Shown in pieces: positions 1 through 7,732 of a DNA stretch of 64,000 nt. Position 1 is the first letter of the stretch. Every line of letters begins with the position of its first letter. The DNA lies in NCBI RefSeq assembly GCF_013019105.1, contig NZ_BLTE01000001.1, positions 248,001-312,000 of the forward strand. Direction: 5' to 3'. This DNA is from Fundidesulfovibrio magnetotacticus. GTDB lineage: Bacteria; Desulfobacterota; Desulfovibrionia; Desulfovibrionales; Desulfovibrionaceae. The notes under the pieces are model-generated. The model was given only the letters and a program-made list of their open reading frames with translations. It did no database searches and was not told the origin of the DNA. Both the position numbers and the translations under genes were made by a program.

Positions 1-1
1 C

Positions 2-847
2 CCCGAAACCGTGGCCCTCACCACGGACCTCTTCGTGGAGCACGTCCATTTCCGGCGCTCCTACTTCTCTCCCGCCGACGTGGGCCACAAGGCCCTGGCC
101 GTGAACCTCTCGGACCTAGCCGCCATGGGCTGCCTGCCCCTGGGCTTCTCGCTGGGCCTGGCCGGGCCGCCGGACACGCCGCGCGTTTTCTGGGAAGGCG
201 TGCTGGACGGCATGGCCGCGCTGGCCGCGCGGTTCGACATCCCCCTGGCCGGGGGCGACCTCAACGCCGCCGGGGCCGTGATGCTGGCCGTGACGGCCTG
301 GGGCAGGCCAGGACCCACGGGCCGCGCGCTTCAGCGCTGCATGTGCAAGCCACAGGACGTCCTCTTCCTGGCGGGCGACGCGGGCCTGGCCCGCGTGGGC
401 CTTGAGGTGCTGGAGCGCTTCGGCCCCGACGCCGCGCGGGACTGGCCCGAGGCGACCGCCGCCCACCTGCGCCCCGCCCCCCTGGTGAAGGACGGCCTCG
501 CCCTGGCCAAATTGCGCACGCGCGGGCTCATGGACCTCTCCGACGGCCTGGCCCGCGACCTCCCGCGTTTCCTGGGCCGGGACCTGGGGGCGGACCTGTC
601 CATCGACCCGGACATCCTCCACCCCGAGGTGCTCGCCTGGGCCAAGGCCACGGAGCAGGACCCCGCGGCCCTGGCCGTGCTGGGCGGCGAGGACTACGCC
701 CTGTTGGGCGCCTGCCACCGCGCGCAATTCCTGGAAATCTACGGCCACGTGCCTTCGGTCTGGGCCGTGGGCGAGGCCAGCGCCAGGCCCGGCCTGCGCG
801 TGAACGGCAAGCCCCAGGACGCCAAGGGGTTCGATCACTTCGGGTAG
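2..847 (+). CDS. thiL: Thiamine-monophosphate kinase, 3' part (5' end outside window)
   Basis: ThiL phosphorylates thiamine monophosphate to thiamine diphosphate in the cytoplasm, the last step of cofactor synthesis. The frame is open to the window edge (P-E-T-V...), so the true start lies upstream and roughly the first 35-45 residues are missing. The visible part has the AIR-synthase/ThiL signature ALAVNLSDLAAMG, the later MDLSDGLARDL motif of the C-terminal lobe and the GGEDYALL segment near the end, all typical of ThiL. SelD belongs to the same superfamily, but its signatures are absent. A strong hairpin at 1026-1058 lies between this gene and the convergent DsrE gene. Confidence 0.93.
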   Translation, partial: PETVALTTDLFVEHVHFRRSYFSPADVGHKALAVNLSDLAAMGCLPLGFSLGLAGPPDTPRVFWEGVLDGMAALAARFDIPLAGGDLNAAGAVMLAVTAWGRPGPTGRALQRCMCKPQDVLFLAGDAGLARVGLEVLERFGPDAARDWPEATAAHLRPAPLVKDGLALAKLRTRGLMDLSDGLARDLPRFLGRDLGADLSIDPDILHPEVLAWAKATEQDPAALAVLGGEDYALLGACHRAQFLEIYGHVPSVWAVGEASARPGLRVNGKPQDAKGFDHFG

Positions 848-1025
848 AGTCGCGGGCGATGGGGACGGGGAGATGCCTCCGGCGGGCAAAGAGGGCGCTG
901 CCCTCTCTGCACTCTCCCACCAGGGGGGAGCCCCCCCTGGACCCAGCAGTTGCTTCGCGGGATTCACCGATACGGCCCACGTCAAACGTTGGTTTTCCCG
1001 TACCGCCCCACGACAGGATGAACAG

Positions 1026-1058
1026 AGGGCCAGCCGCCCTTCCGGGGCGGCTGGCCCT
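1026..1058. terminator. Hairpin between convergent thiL and DsrE genes
   Basis: Perfect 14-bp stem (arms 1026-1039 and 1045-1058, 5-nt loop). There is no clean T-tract on either side, only the pyrimidine-rich run at 1068-1088 on the plus strand, so it may serve both convergent genes. The rest of 848-1096 shows nothing recognisable. Confidence 0.6.
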
Positions 1059-1096
1059 CCAACTACAACCTCTTTGCTTTCCTCTTCGCCCTAACC

Positions 1097-1555
1097 CTAC
1101 GTGAACATGTTGATGGCGCACGTGTCGGCCAGCTTCAGGTACTGCTCGGCGTTCATCACTTCGACGCCGTCGATCAGGTCTTCTTTGCCGAGCTTCATCA
1201 TGTCCAGCGTCATGCGGCAGGCGATGAGCCTCACCCCCTCCAGTTGCGCCGTCTCCTGAAGCTCCGGCAGGTCCGGGATGCCCGCCTGGGCGATCTGGCG
1301 CTTCATCATCCAGCTGGCCAGGCGGGACATCCCCGGGATCGCCCCCAGGAAGCCCGGCGGATGGAACAGGAACTTCCCCAACTGTCCCTTGCGCACGGCG
1401 TTGATGCCCATAAACGTATGGAACACGAAGGCCTCGTGTCCCAGCCTGCGCGCGTTGATGGAGAGGATCAGGGCAGGATAGGCCCCGTCCAGGGTGCCCC
1501 GGGAACAGATGAAGGCGTAGCGCTGGCTTCCACCAGCTTCGGGCTTCGATTCCAT
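1097..1555 (-). CDS. DsrE/DsrF-like family protein
   Basis: 152-residue soluble protein of the DsrE-like fold (DrsE_2 type, as found in peroxiredoxin-like and sulfur-relay proteins). It has an N-terminal beta strand with YAFICSRGTLDGAYPAL, then a segment with FHTFMGINA, and a conserved cysteine in LIACRMTLDMM, which in this family is the candidate persulfide-carrying residue. It follows the octahaem cytochrome gene on the same strand after 77 nt, so it is probably the last gene of that operon. DsrE proteins handle sulfane sulfur in sulfur-oxidising and -reducing bacteria; a role in handling sulfur or selenium for the upstream reductase is inference. The substrate cannot be told from sequence. 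Confidence 0.85.
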   Translation of the reverse strand: MESKPEAGGSQRYAFICSRGTLDGAYPALILSINARRLGHEAFVFHTFMGINAVRKGQLGKFLFHPPGFLGAIPGMSRLASWMMKRQIAQAGIPDLPELQETAQLEGVRLIACRMTLDMMKLGKEDLIDGVEVMNAEQYLKLADTCAINMFT

Positions 1556-1632
1556 GGCGTCACCTCCTGGGTGCGGACTCCGGGGCGCTTACCCCGGAGC
1601 CCGCTCGTGCTGTCATAGGCCGTGGGACCGTA

Positions 1633-4137
1633 TCACCCCCGGCGCTTCGATTCCAGCTCCCTGTTCCATTCGCTGTGATGCATCCTGGCCCAGGCGCGGC
1701 TCACTTTGCCGTCCACCAGGGTGCGCCACGTGCCCGGGTTGCCGATGGTGCCCAGGTAGGCGTGCGCCAGCGCGCAGGCCACGAAGAGCACCCCGCCAAC
1801 GCCGTGCAGCGTGGAAAGCCACAGGTTCAGGGTCGCCGGGAGCGACTCCTTCCAGATGAGCGGCAGGCCCGTTCCGGCCATGAGCGCCGTGAGCGCCAGG
1901 GTGAGCCAGAAGAAGACCTTCTGCCCCGCGTTGAGCCGCCCGGCCGGGACGTGCCCCTCATCGCCCTCGTGGCCGCCCAGGTAGCCGCCGTTCTTGGAGA
2001 ACCACTCTCTGTCATAGGGTTTGAAGGCCGCGTCCCTGGCCCAGAGGAGCGCCGAGGCGGCCCCTGCCAGCGTGAACACGATCCCTGCCGCCCAGTGCCA
2101 CACCGAGGCCGCGTGGTAGGAGCCGAACACGGCCTTGGCCAGGGTGGCGTTGTTCACGAAGAACACGTAGCCCGTGGCCGCCAGCACCGCGAAGGAGAGC
2201 ATGCGCGCCAGGTGGGTCCAGCGCTCGGCCAGGCTGAACCGCACGATCTCGCCGGGCTCGAAGCGCGCGTCCAGCCCTTTGGGACCCTGCCCCGTGTAGT
2301 GCAGAGTGAGCAGGAAGGCCACCAGCAGGATCGCCCAGCTGCCGTAGGGCACGATGGCCGCCTGGTAGACGTTGTAGGCCGTCACGGCGCCGTGGCTGAT
2401 GCCCAGCAGGCTCGCGTTGGTCGCGGTGCGGGGCTTGCCGTCCGGGCCGAACATGTCCGTGACCTTGCGGCCCGCGAAGACGTTGCCCGTCTCGGAGTGG
2501 CAGTCGCGGCAGCCGCCCGCGCCCAGGGCCAGCTTGGCCGGGGCCACGTTGTGGTTGATGTTGAAGCCCTCGCCGTGGCCCACCCAGGTGTCGTCCTGGC
2601 GGGTGGCCACCAGTCCGCCCGCGTCCAGCACGTGGATCTCGCCGCCCTTGTGGTAGGCGGGCGACACGGCCTTGAAGCGCTGGTTGCCCTTGAGGGCCTC
2701 CGCCACGGCCAGGAGCATGGCCTTGATGTCCTCGGGGGTGTGCAGTTCCGGCTTGTTGGGGTTCTTCACGTCCTTGATGCGCGTTTTGGCGATCTCCCAG
2801 GCCTTTTGCAGCTCGCGCATGAAGAGCGGATGGTATGCGCCGTCGGCGTCGCGGTTGGTCCAGGTGACCACCAGAAGCGGGTTCACCGGGGCAAGCTGAC
2901 CACGCTTGAGCACCTCGATGCGGGGCTCCCACTTGAACTCCGCGCCCATGCCCTTGGATCCGATCTTGGAATAGTTGACCATCTGGCCCGTGGTGACGTC
3001 GAAGCCTTCGCCGCCCGCGCGGTTCAGCGCCGGGATGTGGCAGGCCTCGCAGGCCAACTTCTCCAGGTGGCTGGGGCGCACGCCCGAGTGCGCGGGGCGC
3101 GGCGCGCCCATGGTCCCGGTGGTGTGGCAGTCGGCGCACTTCTTCATGGTGTTGTCCAGGTCGTCGCGCACGGTGGAGACGTTTTCCTGGCCCTTGGCGA
3201 AGTTGTGCTTGATGTCCCCGGGGTGGCAACTCACGCAGGACATGCCGCGCATGTTGTGCACGTCATGGTTCACGGGATCGTTCCAGGAGAAGCCGCGCTT
3301 CTTCATGTCGGACATGCCATGGCAGAACACGCAGTTCTCGCTGGGGGGCTGGTCGTTCAGGTCCAGGACCACCTTGCCGTCCTGGTTGAAGAGCCGCAGG
3401 TTGTAGGCCACCTGGGGCGTCTGGCCCTCGTCCACGAAGCCGGTCACCTGGGCCAGGCCCGAGGCGGCCGTGGCGGACCAGCGGAAGTTGAGCTTCTTGA
3501 GCTGCTTGTTGCGTTCCTTGAAGCTGTAGCCGGGCAGATGGCAGATGAAGCAGTCGGCCTCCACCACGCCGGTCTCGGTCCAGCGGCTCTTGAAGTAGTC
3601 GCCGTCCAGGGACTTGGCCAGTGAGGGGTCGCCCTTGAGACGCGCGTCGTAGCGCTGGCCGTCGCGGTCATATTCCAGCCCGCCGCCGCCCGGGTGGCAG
3701 CCGCCGCAGCCGGGCACGCCCAGGTTCTTCTCGTCCTTCTCGCCCGCTGCCGCGAACATGAAGGGGGTCATGTCGATCTGGTCGGGATTGTTGTTGTTCT
3801 TTTTCGCCAACTGGCGAAAGGAGGGCGGTCAGAACTTGCCCATCATGCCCGGGGAGAGCACCCAGGGCTTGTCCTTGGAGTAGTCGTCCCTGATCTGGTC
3901 CCACCCCTGCTGGAAGTGGTAGCCCTTGGTGATGGCCGCGTAGTCGTGGCAGCCCTGCGCGCCGCAGGTCTGGCGCGTGGAGACGGGCTTGTCCGCGTTC
4001 TGCCCGGTGACGGGGTTGATGACCGCCCCGTCCTCGGCGCGCAGGAAGAAGGGCGGACAGGCCTTGGACCTGGCCTGCGCCGCCTGGGTGAAGGCCAACA
4101 GCATGAGGACCGCCGCGAGAATCCTTGCCGGGTGCAT
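1633..4137 (-). CDS. Octahaem cytochrome c / cytochrome b fusion, probable selenoprotein (UGA at 3829-3831 read as Sec)
   Basis: Read through one in-frame UGA, this is an 834-residue protein. Residues 1-22 are a signal peptide. A CX4CH haem site (CGAQGCH, 58-64) and seven CXXCH sites (near 144, 195, 268, 300, 333, 362, 542) give eight c-type haems. From about residue 600 there are several membrane spans of a cytochrome b561/FdnI-like domain. Residue 103 is the UGA (GKF-U-PPSFRQ). The frame stays open on both sides, the UGA splits the haem domain, and the downstream ORF has neither a signal peptide nor an RBS (its first possible start is TTG at 3810). A 7-bp hairpin with AGUU loop starts 9 nt after the UGA (see the SECIS entry). 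The haem part resembles octahaem tetrathionate-reductase-type cytochromes. From memory, the split two-part layout matches the ExtKL (seleno)protein family of Geobacter. A good RBS (CAGGAGGTAGTC) precedes ATG 4137. The likely role is periplasmic reduction of an unknown oxyanion, fed from quinol through the haem b domain. If not a selenoprotein, it is a broken gene. Confidence 0.83.
3802..3819 (-). promoter_or_regulatory. Candidate bacterial SECIS element downstream of UGA
   Basis: On the minus strand, arms TTTCGCC (3819-3813) and GGCGAAA (3808-3802) form a perfect 7-bp stem with loop AGTT (3812-3809). The loop begins 17 nt after the UGA and has G as its second base. Bacterial SECIS rules ask for a stem-loop immediately 3' of the UGA, an apical loop about 16-37 nt away, and a G in the first two loop positions; all are met. 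The hairpin lies inside the coding frame, as bacterial SECIS elements must. Confidence 0.75.
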
Positions 4138-4139
4138 GA

Positions 4140-4604
4140 CTACCTCCTGTTTGTCCTGGATCGACGGTTGAACACCATTGCCAGTGCCGCGATGCCGAGC
4201 GCCATGGCCGCGCCCAGGTGTGTCCAGTCCAGGAGCATGGCCGCCAGGGGGGACAGGCTCACGCCGGGAAGGTTGGAGAGCACGTGCGCCCCGCCCGTGA
4301 GGGCCAGCAGGCCCAGGAGCGCCAGACGCCCCCGGCCCAGGGAGGCCGCTCCCCGGGCGGCCAGCCGCCAGCCCAGCCAGAAGAGCAGCGCGGCGGCCGC
4401 CGCGTAGTGCAGGGCGTGGGTGAAGAGGAAATCGCCGGTCCAGGCCATGCCGGGGATGTCTGCGATGTAGTAGCGCTTGAAGATGGGCATCTGGGCGACG
4501 CCCGAAACGGCCAGGGCCGCCGCCGCGAGGCGGTAGAAGCCCAGGCGGACGGTCCCGGCGGCGGAGGAAGCGACGAAGCTCCCGGAAAGACGGCGGTCAG
4601 CCAT
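4140..4604 (-). CDS. Small four-helix membrane protein, cytochrome b-like subunit
   Basis: 154-residue integral membrane protein with four hydrophobic segments (near 22-40, 60-82, 90-110, 122-145). Histidines H64 and H67 in FTHALHY and one in DWTHL are candidate haem b or quinone-site ligands. It overlaps the upstream Fe-S gene by 8 nt and ends 2 nt before the octahaem cytochrome gene, so the three are translationally coupled. The set of Tat Fe-S subunit, small membrane subunit and multihaem cytochrome resembles membrane redox modules that pass electrons between quinol and a periplasmic reductase. I do not recognise a named family with certainty; it is most like the b-type membrane subunit of the Ext-type selenite/tellurite-reduction gene sets. 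Confidence 0.75.
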   Translation of the reverse strand: MADRRLSGSFVASSAAGTVRLGFYRLAAAALAVSGVAQMPIFKRYYIADIPGMAWTGDFLFTHALHYAAAAALLFWLGWRLAARGAASLGRGRLALLGLLALTGGAHVLSNLPGVSLSPLAAMLLDWTHLGAAMALGIAALAMVFNRRSRTNRR

Positions 4605-5574
4605 TGGAATCCTCCTTGCGGCCCATCATCTTGCGCGCTCCGGAGAGCAGCGCCCCGGCGGCCCCGGCCAGGGGGGCCAGAAGCACGGCCCAGGCCAGGC
4701 GGTTGGACGTGCCCATCACGTCGGCCACGGCGGCCAGCCCGGGCTGTCCGGGGCCGGTCTTCACGGCGGCGGCGAGCTTCTCGAAGGGCACGGGCGAGAG
4801 ATAGAGGGTGTTGGTTCCGCCGTTCTCCTCCAGGCCGTAGAGGAATCCGCCGTTGTTGCGGGCCATGGCCTTGGCCTGGGCCACGATCTCCTCGCGCGGG
4901 CCCATGGTCTGCACGCCCTGGGGGCAGGCCTCGATGCAGGCGGGCATCTTGCCCTGGGCCACTCGCTCGGGGCAGCGGCGGCACTTGTTCATCACCCCGT
5001 TGCCCGCCAGGGAGGGCATCAGGTCCAGGTAGAGGCCCGCGCCGGTCTGGCGCTGGGGGATGGACCAGGGGCACACGTCGCGGCACTTGGCCCCACCCAG
5101 GCAGATGTCCTGATTGATGGCCACCGTGCCGTCGGCCTCCCGGGCGGCGGCGCCCCAGGGGCAGAGGTTGGCGCAGGGCGGGTTCTGGCAGTGCATGCAG
5201 CGCCGGGGGATGTGCACCTCGCGGCCGTCCACCGCGGCGCTCTGGATGAAGAGCCAGTTGTAGGGCGTGAGGCGCGTGTCCACCGCGCGCTTGTCCGACC
5301 AGTCCTCCACCTTGACGCGCTCGGGGTACATCTTGGGGAAAGGCTTTTTCGGCTCGGGGTAGCGCGCCGCGTTCTCGACGCGGCAGGCCTCCACGCAGGC
5401 CCCGCAGCCGATGCATTTGGAGAGGTCCAGGAAGGTGGCCAGTTCCTGGCCGGTTACGGGAAGGGCCGCGGCGCGCGAACGCTCCGGCAGGAGCGCGGCC
5501 GCGCCGCCCAGGCCCAGAGCCTTGAACAGCGTCCGCCGGGAGAAGCGGGCTTTGGGGTCGATGGTTTTGAGCAT
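4597..5574 (-). CDS. Tat-exported four-cluster ferredoxin-like subunit
   Basis: 325 residues from ATG 5574. The twin-arginine motif FSRRTLFKALG lies at about residues 11-21, followed by a hydrophobic stretch and AAA, so it is exported folded. Four cysteine groups (CIGCGACVEAC; CMHCQNPPCANLCP; CLGGAKCRDVCP; CRRC...CIEACP) are those of HybA/NrfC/DmsB-type electron-transfer subunits carrying four [4Fe-4S] clusters. A C-terminal hydrophobic segment (about 286-307) probably anchors it to the outer face of the membrane. It is the first gene of the cytochrome operon and would pass electrons between the membrane b-haem proteins and the octahaem domain. The start is unsure: TTG 5601 is also in frame (334 aa), neither start has a clear RBS, and the candidate sigma54 promoter covers 5585-5600. 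Confidence 0.87.
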   Translation of the reverse strand: MLKTIDPKARFSRRTLFKALGLGGAAALLPERSRAAALPVTGQELATFLDLSKCIGCGACVEACRVENAARYPEPKKPFPKMYPERVKVEDWSDKRAVDTRLTPYNWLFIQSAAVDGREVHIPRRCMHCQNPPCANLCPWGAAAREADGTVAINQDICLGGAKCRDVCPWSIPQRQTGAGLYLDLMPSLAGNGVMNKCRRCPERVAQGKMPACIEACPQGVQTMGPREEIVAQAKAMARNNGGFLYGLEENGGTNTLYLSPVPFEKLAAAVKTGPGQPGLAAVADVMGTSNRLAWAVLLAPLAGAAGALLSGARKMMGRKEDSNG

Positions 5575-5584
5575 GACCCGGGAA

Positions 5585-5600
5585 AGCACGGGGCGTGCCA
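5585..5600 (-). promoter_or_regulatory. Candidate sigma54 (-24/-12) promoter of the selenocytochrome operon
   Basis: The minus strand reads TGGCACGCCCCGTGCT, one mismatch (position 12) from the consensus TGGCAC-N5-TTGCW with correct GG-GC spacing. A sigma54 activator is encoded divergently at 5716. The predicted start of transcription, near 5574, falls on the ATG chosen for the Fe-S gene. That would make the mRNA nearly leaderless, a reason for caution. Confidence 0.45.
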
Positions 5601-5611
5601 ACCTACAACAC

Positions 5612-5680
5612 CATTGAATAACAATGTATTTTTAGCATTGCATCCTCCTGGGCCTGGCCTTATACATTCATGAGCATATA
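5612..5680. promoter_or_regulatory. Dyad repeats in divergent intergenic region, candidate activator sites
   Basis: The region is markedly AT-rich. It has CATTG-N5-CAATG at 5612-5626 with a further CATTG at 5636-5640, and the dyad TATA-N3-TCATGA-N3-TATA at 5661-5680. They lie 12-95 bp upstream of the sigma54-type element; the second is at a usual distance for an enhancer of the divergent activator. The same strand also has AGGAGG followed by a 12-codon ORF (5603-5638) of unknown meaning. Confidence 0.35.
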
Positions 5681-5715
5681 CACTTGACTATACGTAACGA
5701 TCACTCGGAGGCCCC

Positions 5716-7278
5716 ATGGACGTGAGCGCCCACTGGCAGGACATCTGCCACGCCATCCAGGAAGGCGTCTTCCTGGTGGACCCCTCGGGGCGCATCGTCA
5801 TGGTCAACGAGGCCATGACGCGCCTCTCTGGCTACTCCCACGAGGAACTTGTGGGGCGCAGCTGCAAGCTCTTCGACTGCGACGCCTGCGAGACAAGCCG
5901 TCGCCAGGCCAAGGGGAGCTGGTGCCGTCTCTTCGACGGGCACCCGCCCCGGCCCAAGCGTTGCCTCATCGTGCGCAAGGACGGCCTGCGCATTCCGGTG
6001 TTCAAGAACCAGTCGGTGATCCGCGACTCTTCGGACCGGGTGATCGGCGCGGTGGAGACGGTCATGGACCTCTCGGACCTGGACCGCCTGGACCGCAAGG
6101 TGGAGGAACTCTCGCGGCTGCTGGACGAGCCGGGCTCCTTCCACGGCATGGTGGGCTCCTCGCCCGCCATGCGCAGGCTCTTCGACATCCTGCCCAAGGC
6201 GGCGCGCAGCGAGGCCCCGGTGCTCCTGCTGGGCGAATCGGGCACGGGCAAGGAGCTGGCCGCGCGGGCCATCCACGAACTGGGGCCGCGCGCCAGAGGG
6301 CCGTTCGTGCAGCTCAACTGTGCCGCGCTCAACGAATCGCTCCTGGAGAGCGAGCTTTTCGGCCACGCCCGGGGGGCCTTCACCGGCGCGCACCGCGCCC
6401 GGCGCGGACGGTTCGAGGAGGCCCACGGCGGCGACATCTTCCTGGACGAACTGGGCGACGCGCCCCTCTCCATCCAGGTGAAGCTCCTGCGCACCCTGGA
6501 GACCAAGACCATCGAACGCGTGGGCGAAAACCGCCCCGTGCCCGTGGACGTGCGGCTCATCGCCGCCACCCATCAGGACCTGCGCGGCCTCATCGCCCAG
6601 GGGCGCTTCCGCGAGGACTTCTTCTTCCGCGTGAACGTGCTGCCCATCGTGATGCCGACACTGCGCGAGCGCCTGGACGACCTGCCCGGGCTCGCGGCCC
6701 ACTTCCTGGCGCGCCACGCGGCCCGGTCGGGCGCGGGCCCGCTGTCGCTCACGCCCGAGGCCCTGCGCGTGCTGGCCTCCCACGCCTGGCCCGGCAACGT
6801 GCGCGAGCTCAAGCACGCCTTGGAATACGCCGCCGTGCTCTGCGAGGACGGGCGCATCGGCCCCGAGGACCTGCCGCCCGGCCTTGGAGGCCCAAGAGCC
6901 TCCGGTTGCCCGGACGCAACGCTCGCGGCGGGAACTCTCGCGCGGGAAACAGTCCCTCCGACCCGGGAGACCGCTCACCGTCCGGCGCAAGGCGTCCCCG
7001 CGCCCGGCTCGGCCCCGGCCCCCGGGGCCTGCCTAGCCTGCGGCCTCGCGCCTGGACGCGGCGCGCACCGGGAACAGGCGCTCGGCCCGCTCCTCGCCCC
7101 GCCCCCGACCGCGGCGAGCCTCCACGGCGACAGGGAACGCGACGAACTGGTGGAGGCCCTGCGCCAGGCGGACGGCAACAAGACCAGGGCCGCGAAACTT
7201 CTGGGCGTCACGCGGCTCACGGTGCACAACCGCATGCGCAAGCACGGGGTGGAATGCGCCCGCGTGGTTCGTTCTTGA
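5716..7278 (+). CDS. Sigma54-dependent transcriptional activator with PAS sensor
   Basis: 520 residues. An N-terminal PAS domain (about 8-125) carries five cysteines (50, 55, 58, 70, 83; the last four spaced CX2CX11CX12C). A central AAA+ domain (about 143-385) has Walker A GESGTGKE at 173-180 and GAFTGA at 220-225, the loop that contacts sigma54. A low-complexity linker (about 395-470) joins it to a Fis-type helix-turn-helix (about 489-512, AAKLLGVTRLTVHNRM). There is no receiver domain, so the signal is probably sensed directly by the PAS cysteines as a metal, Fe-S or redox signal (inference). It starts at ATG 5716 behind CGGAGG. It is divergent from the selenocytochrome operon, which it probably controls. 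A 7-bp hairpin lies just after the stop (7284-7301). Confidence 0.93.
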   Translation: MDVSAHWQDICHAIQEGVFLVDPSGRIVMVNEAMTRLSGYSHEELVGRSCKLFDCDACETSRRQAKGSWCRLFDGHPPRPKRCLIVRKDGLRIPVFKNQSVIRDSSDRVIGAVETVMDLSDLDRLDRKVEELSRLLDEPGSFHGMVGSSPAMRRLFDILPKAARSEAPVLLLGESGTGKELAARAIHELGPRARGPFVQLNCAALNESLLESELFGHARGAFTGAHRARRGRFEEAHGGDIFLDELGDAPLSIQVKLLRTLETKTIERVGENRPVPVDVRLIAATHQDLRGLIAQGRFREDFFFRVNVLPIVMPTLRERLDDLPGLAAHFLARHAARSGAGPLSLTPEALRVLASHAWPGNVRELKHALEYAAVLCEDGRIGPEDLPPGLGGPRASGCPDATLAAGTLARETVPPTRETAHRPAQGVPAPGSAPAPGACLACGLAPGRGAHREQALGPLLAPPPTAASLHGDRERDELVEALRQADGNKTRAAKLLGVTRLTVHNRMRKHGVECARVVRS

Positions 7279-7364
7279 GGCATGGGCCTTGCCAAAGGCC
7301 CGGCAACGCTCTATGAATTGAAAAATCAGATCAATTCTTTCAACATGTTGCGGGAGACATCACC

Positions 7365-7649
7365 ATGCCGGAGCGCGAAAAGTTCGGCGTCCAGATGGAA
7401 GAGCAGCTCGAGCGGCTGCGCGAGAAGATCGACAAGGTCAAAACCAAGGCCGAGGCCAGAGGCGAGGGCTCCATCGGAAAGTTCGAAGAGAAGCTGTCCA
7501 GGCTCGAATCCAAGTACGACCTGGCGCGCTACAAGCTCACGCTGCTGCGCAAGGGCGGCGGTTCGGCCTGGGGCGAGCTCAAGGAAGGGTTCGAGAACGC
7601 CTTCCACGAACTCAAGGACGCCTTGAGCAAGGCCAAGGGCAAATTCTAG
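7365..7649 (+). CDS. Small charged coiled-coil protein, unknown function
   Basis: 94 residues, lysine- and glutamate-rich, with heptad-like leucine spacing (about 10-60) and no signal peptide or membrane span. ATG 7365 follows GGGAG at good spacing. An AT-rich leader lies upstream and a hairpin downstream (7659-7681), so it is probably monocistronic. I do not recognise a family; composition and size suggest a cytoplasmic stress or scaffold-type protein, but nothing in the sequence proves it. Confidence 0.75.
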   Translation: MPEREKFGVQMEEQLERLREKIDKVKTKAEARGEGSIGKFEEKLSRLESKYDLARYKLTLLRKGGGSAWGELKEGFENAFHELKDALSKAKGKF

Positions 7650-7658
7650 CGCCCCGTA

Positions 7659-7681
7659 CGGCGGGAAGCTCCATCCCGCCG
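7659..7681. terminator. Hairpin after the coiled-coil gene
   Basis: Eight-bp stem (CGGCGGGA / TCCCGCCG, 7-nt loop). It lies between the coiled-coil gene and the convergent secreted-protein gene; no T-tract. Confidence 0.45.
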
Positions 7682-7732
7682 GGAGCGACGGCGCGCGGGG
7701 CGGTCCTGAGCCGCCCGCGCGGCCGCCGTGCG

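Noticed and set aside
2-847. SelD (selenide, water dikinase) instead of ThiL
   Set aside because: Tempting because a selenoprotein follows, but the motifs ALAVNLSDLAAMG and MDLSDGL are ThiL, and no SelD Cys/Sec-containing glycine loop is visible in the part present.
1633-3810. A separate 725-residue protein starting at TTG 3810
   Set aside because: It has no signal peptide although it carries seven haem sites, no RBS before the TTG, and lies in the same frame as the upstream ORF with only UGA and 6 codons between them.
5683-5710. sigma70 promoter TTGACT for the activator gene
   Set aside because: TTGACT at 5684-5689 has no -10-like sequence at 16-18 bp; the expected place is the RBS.
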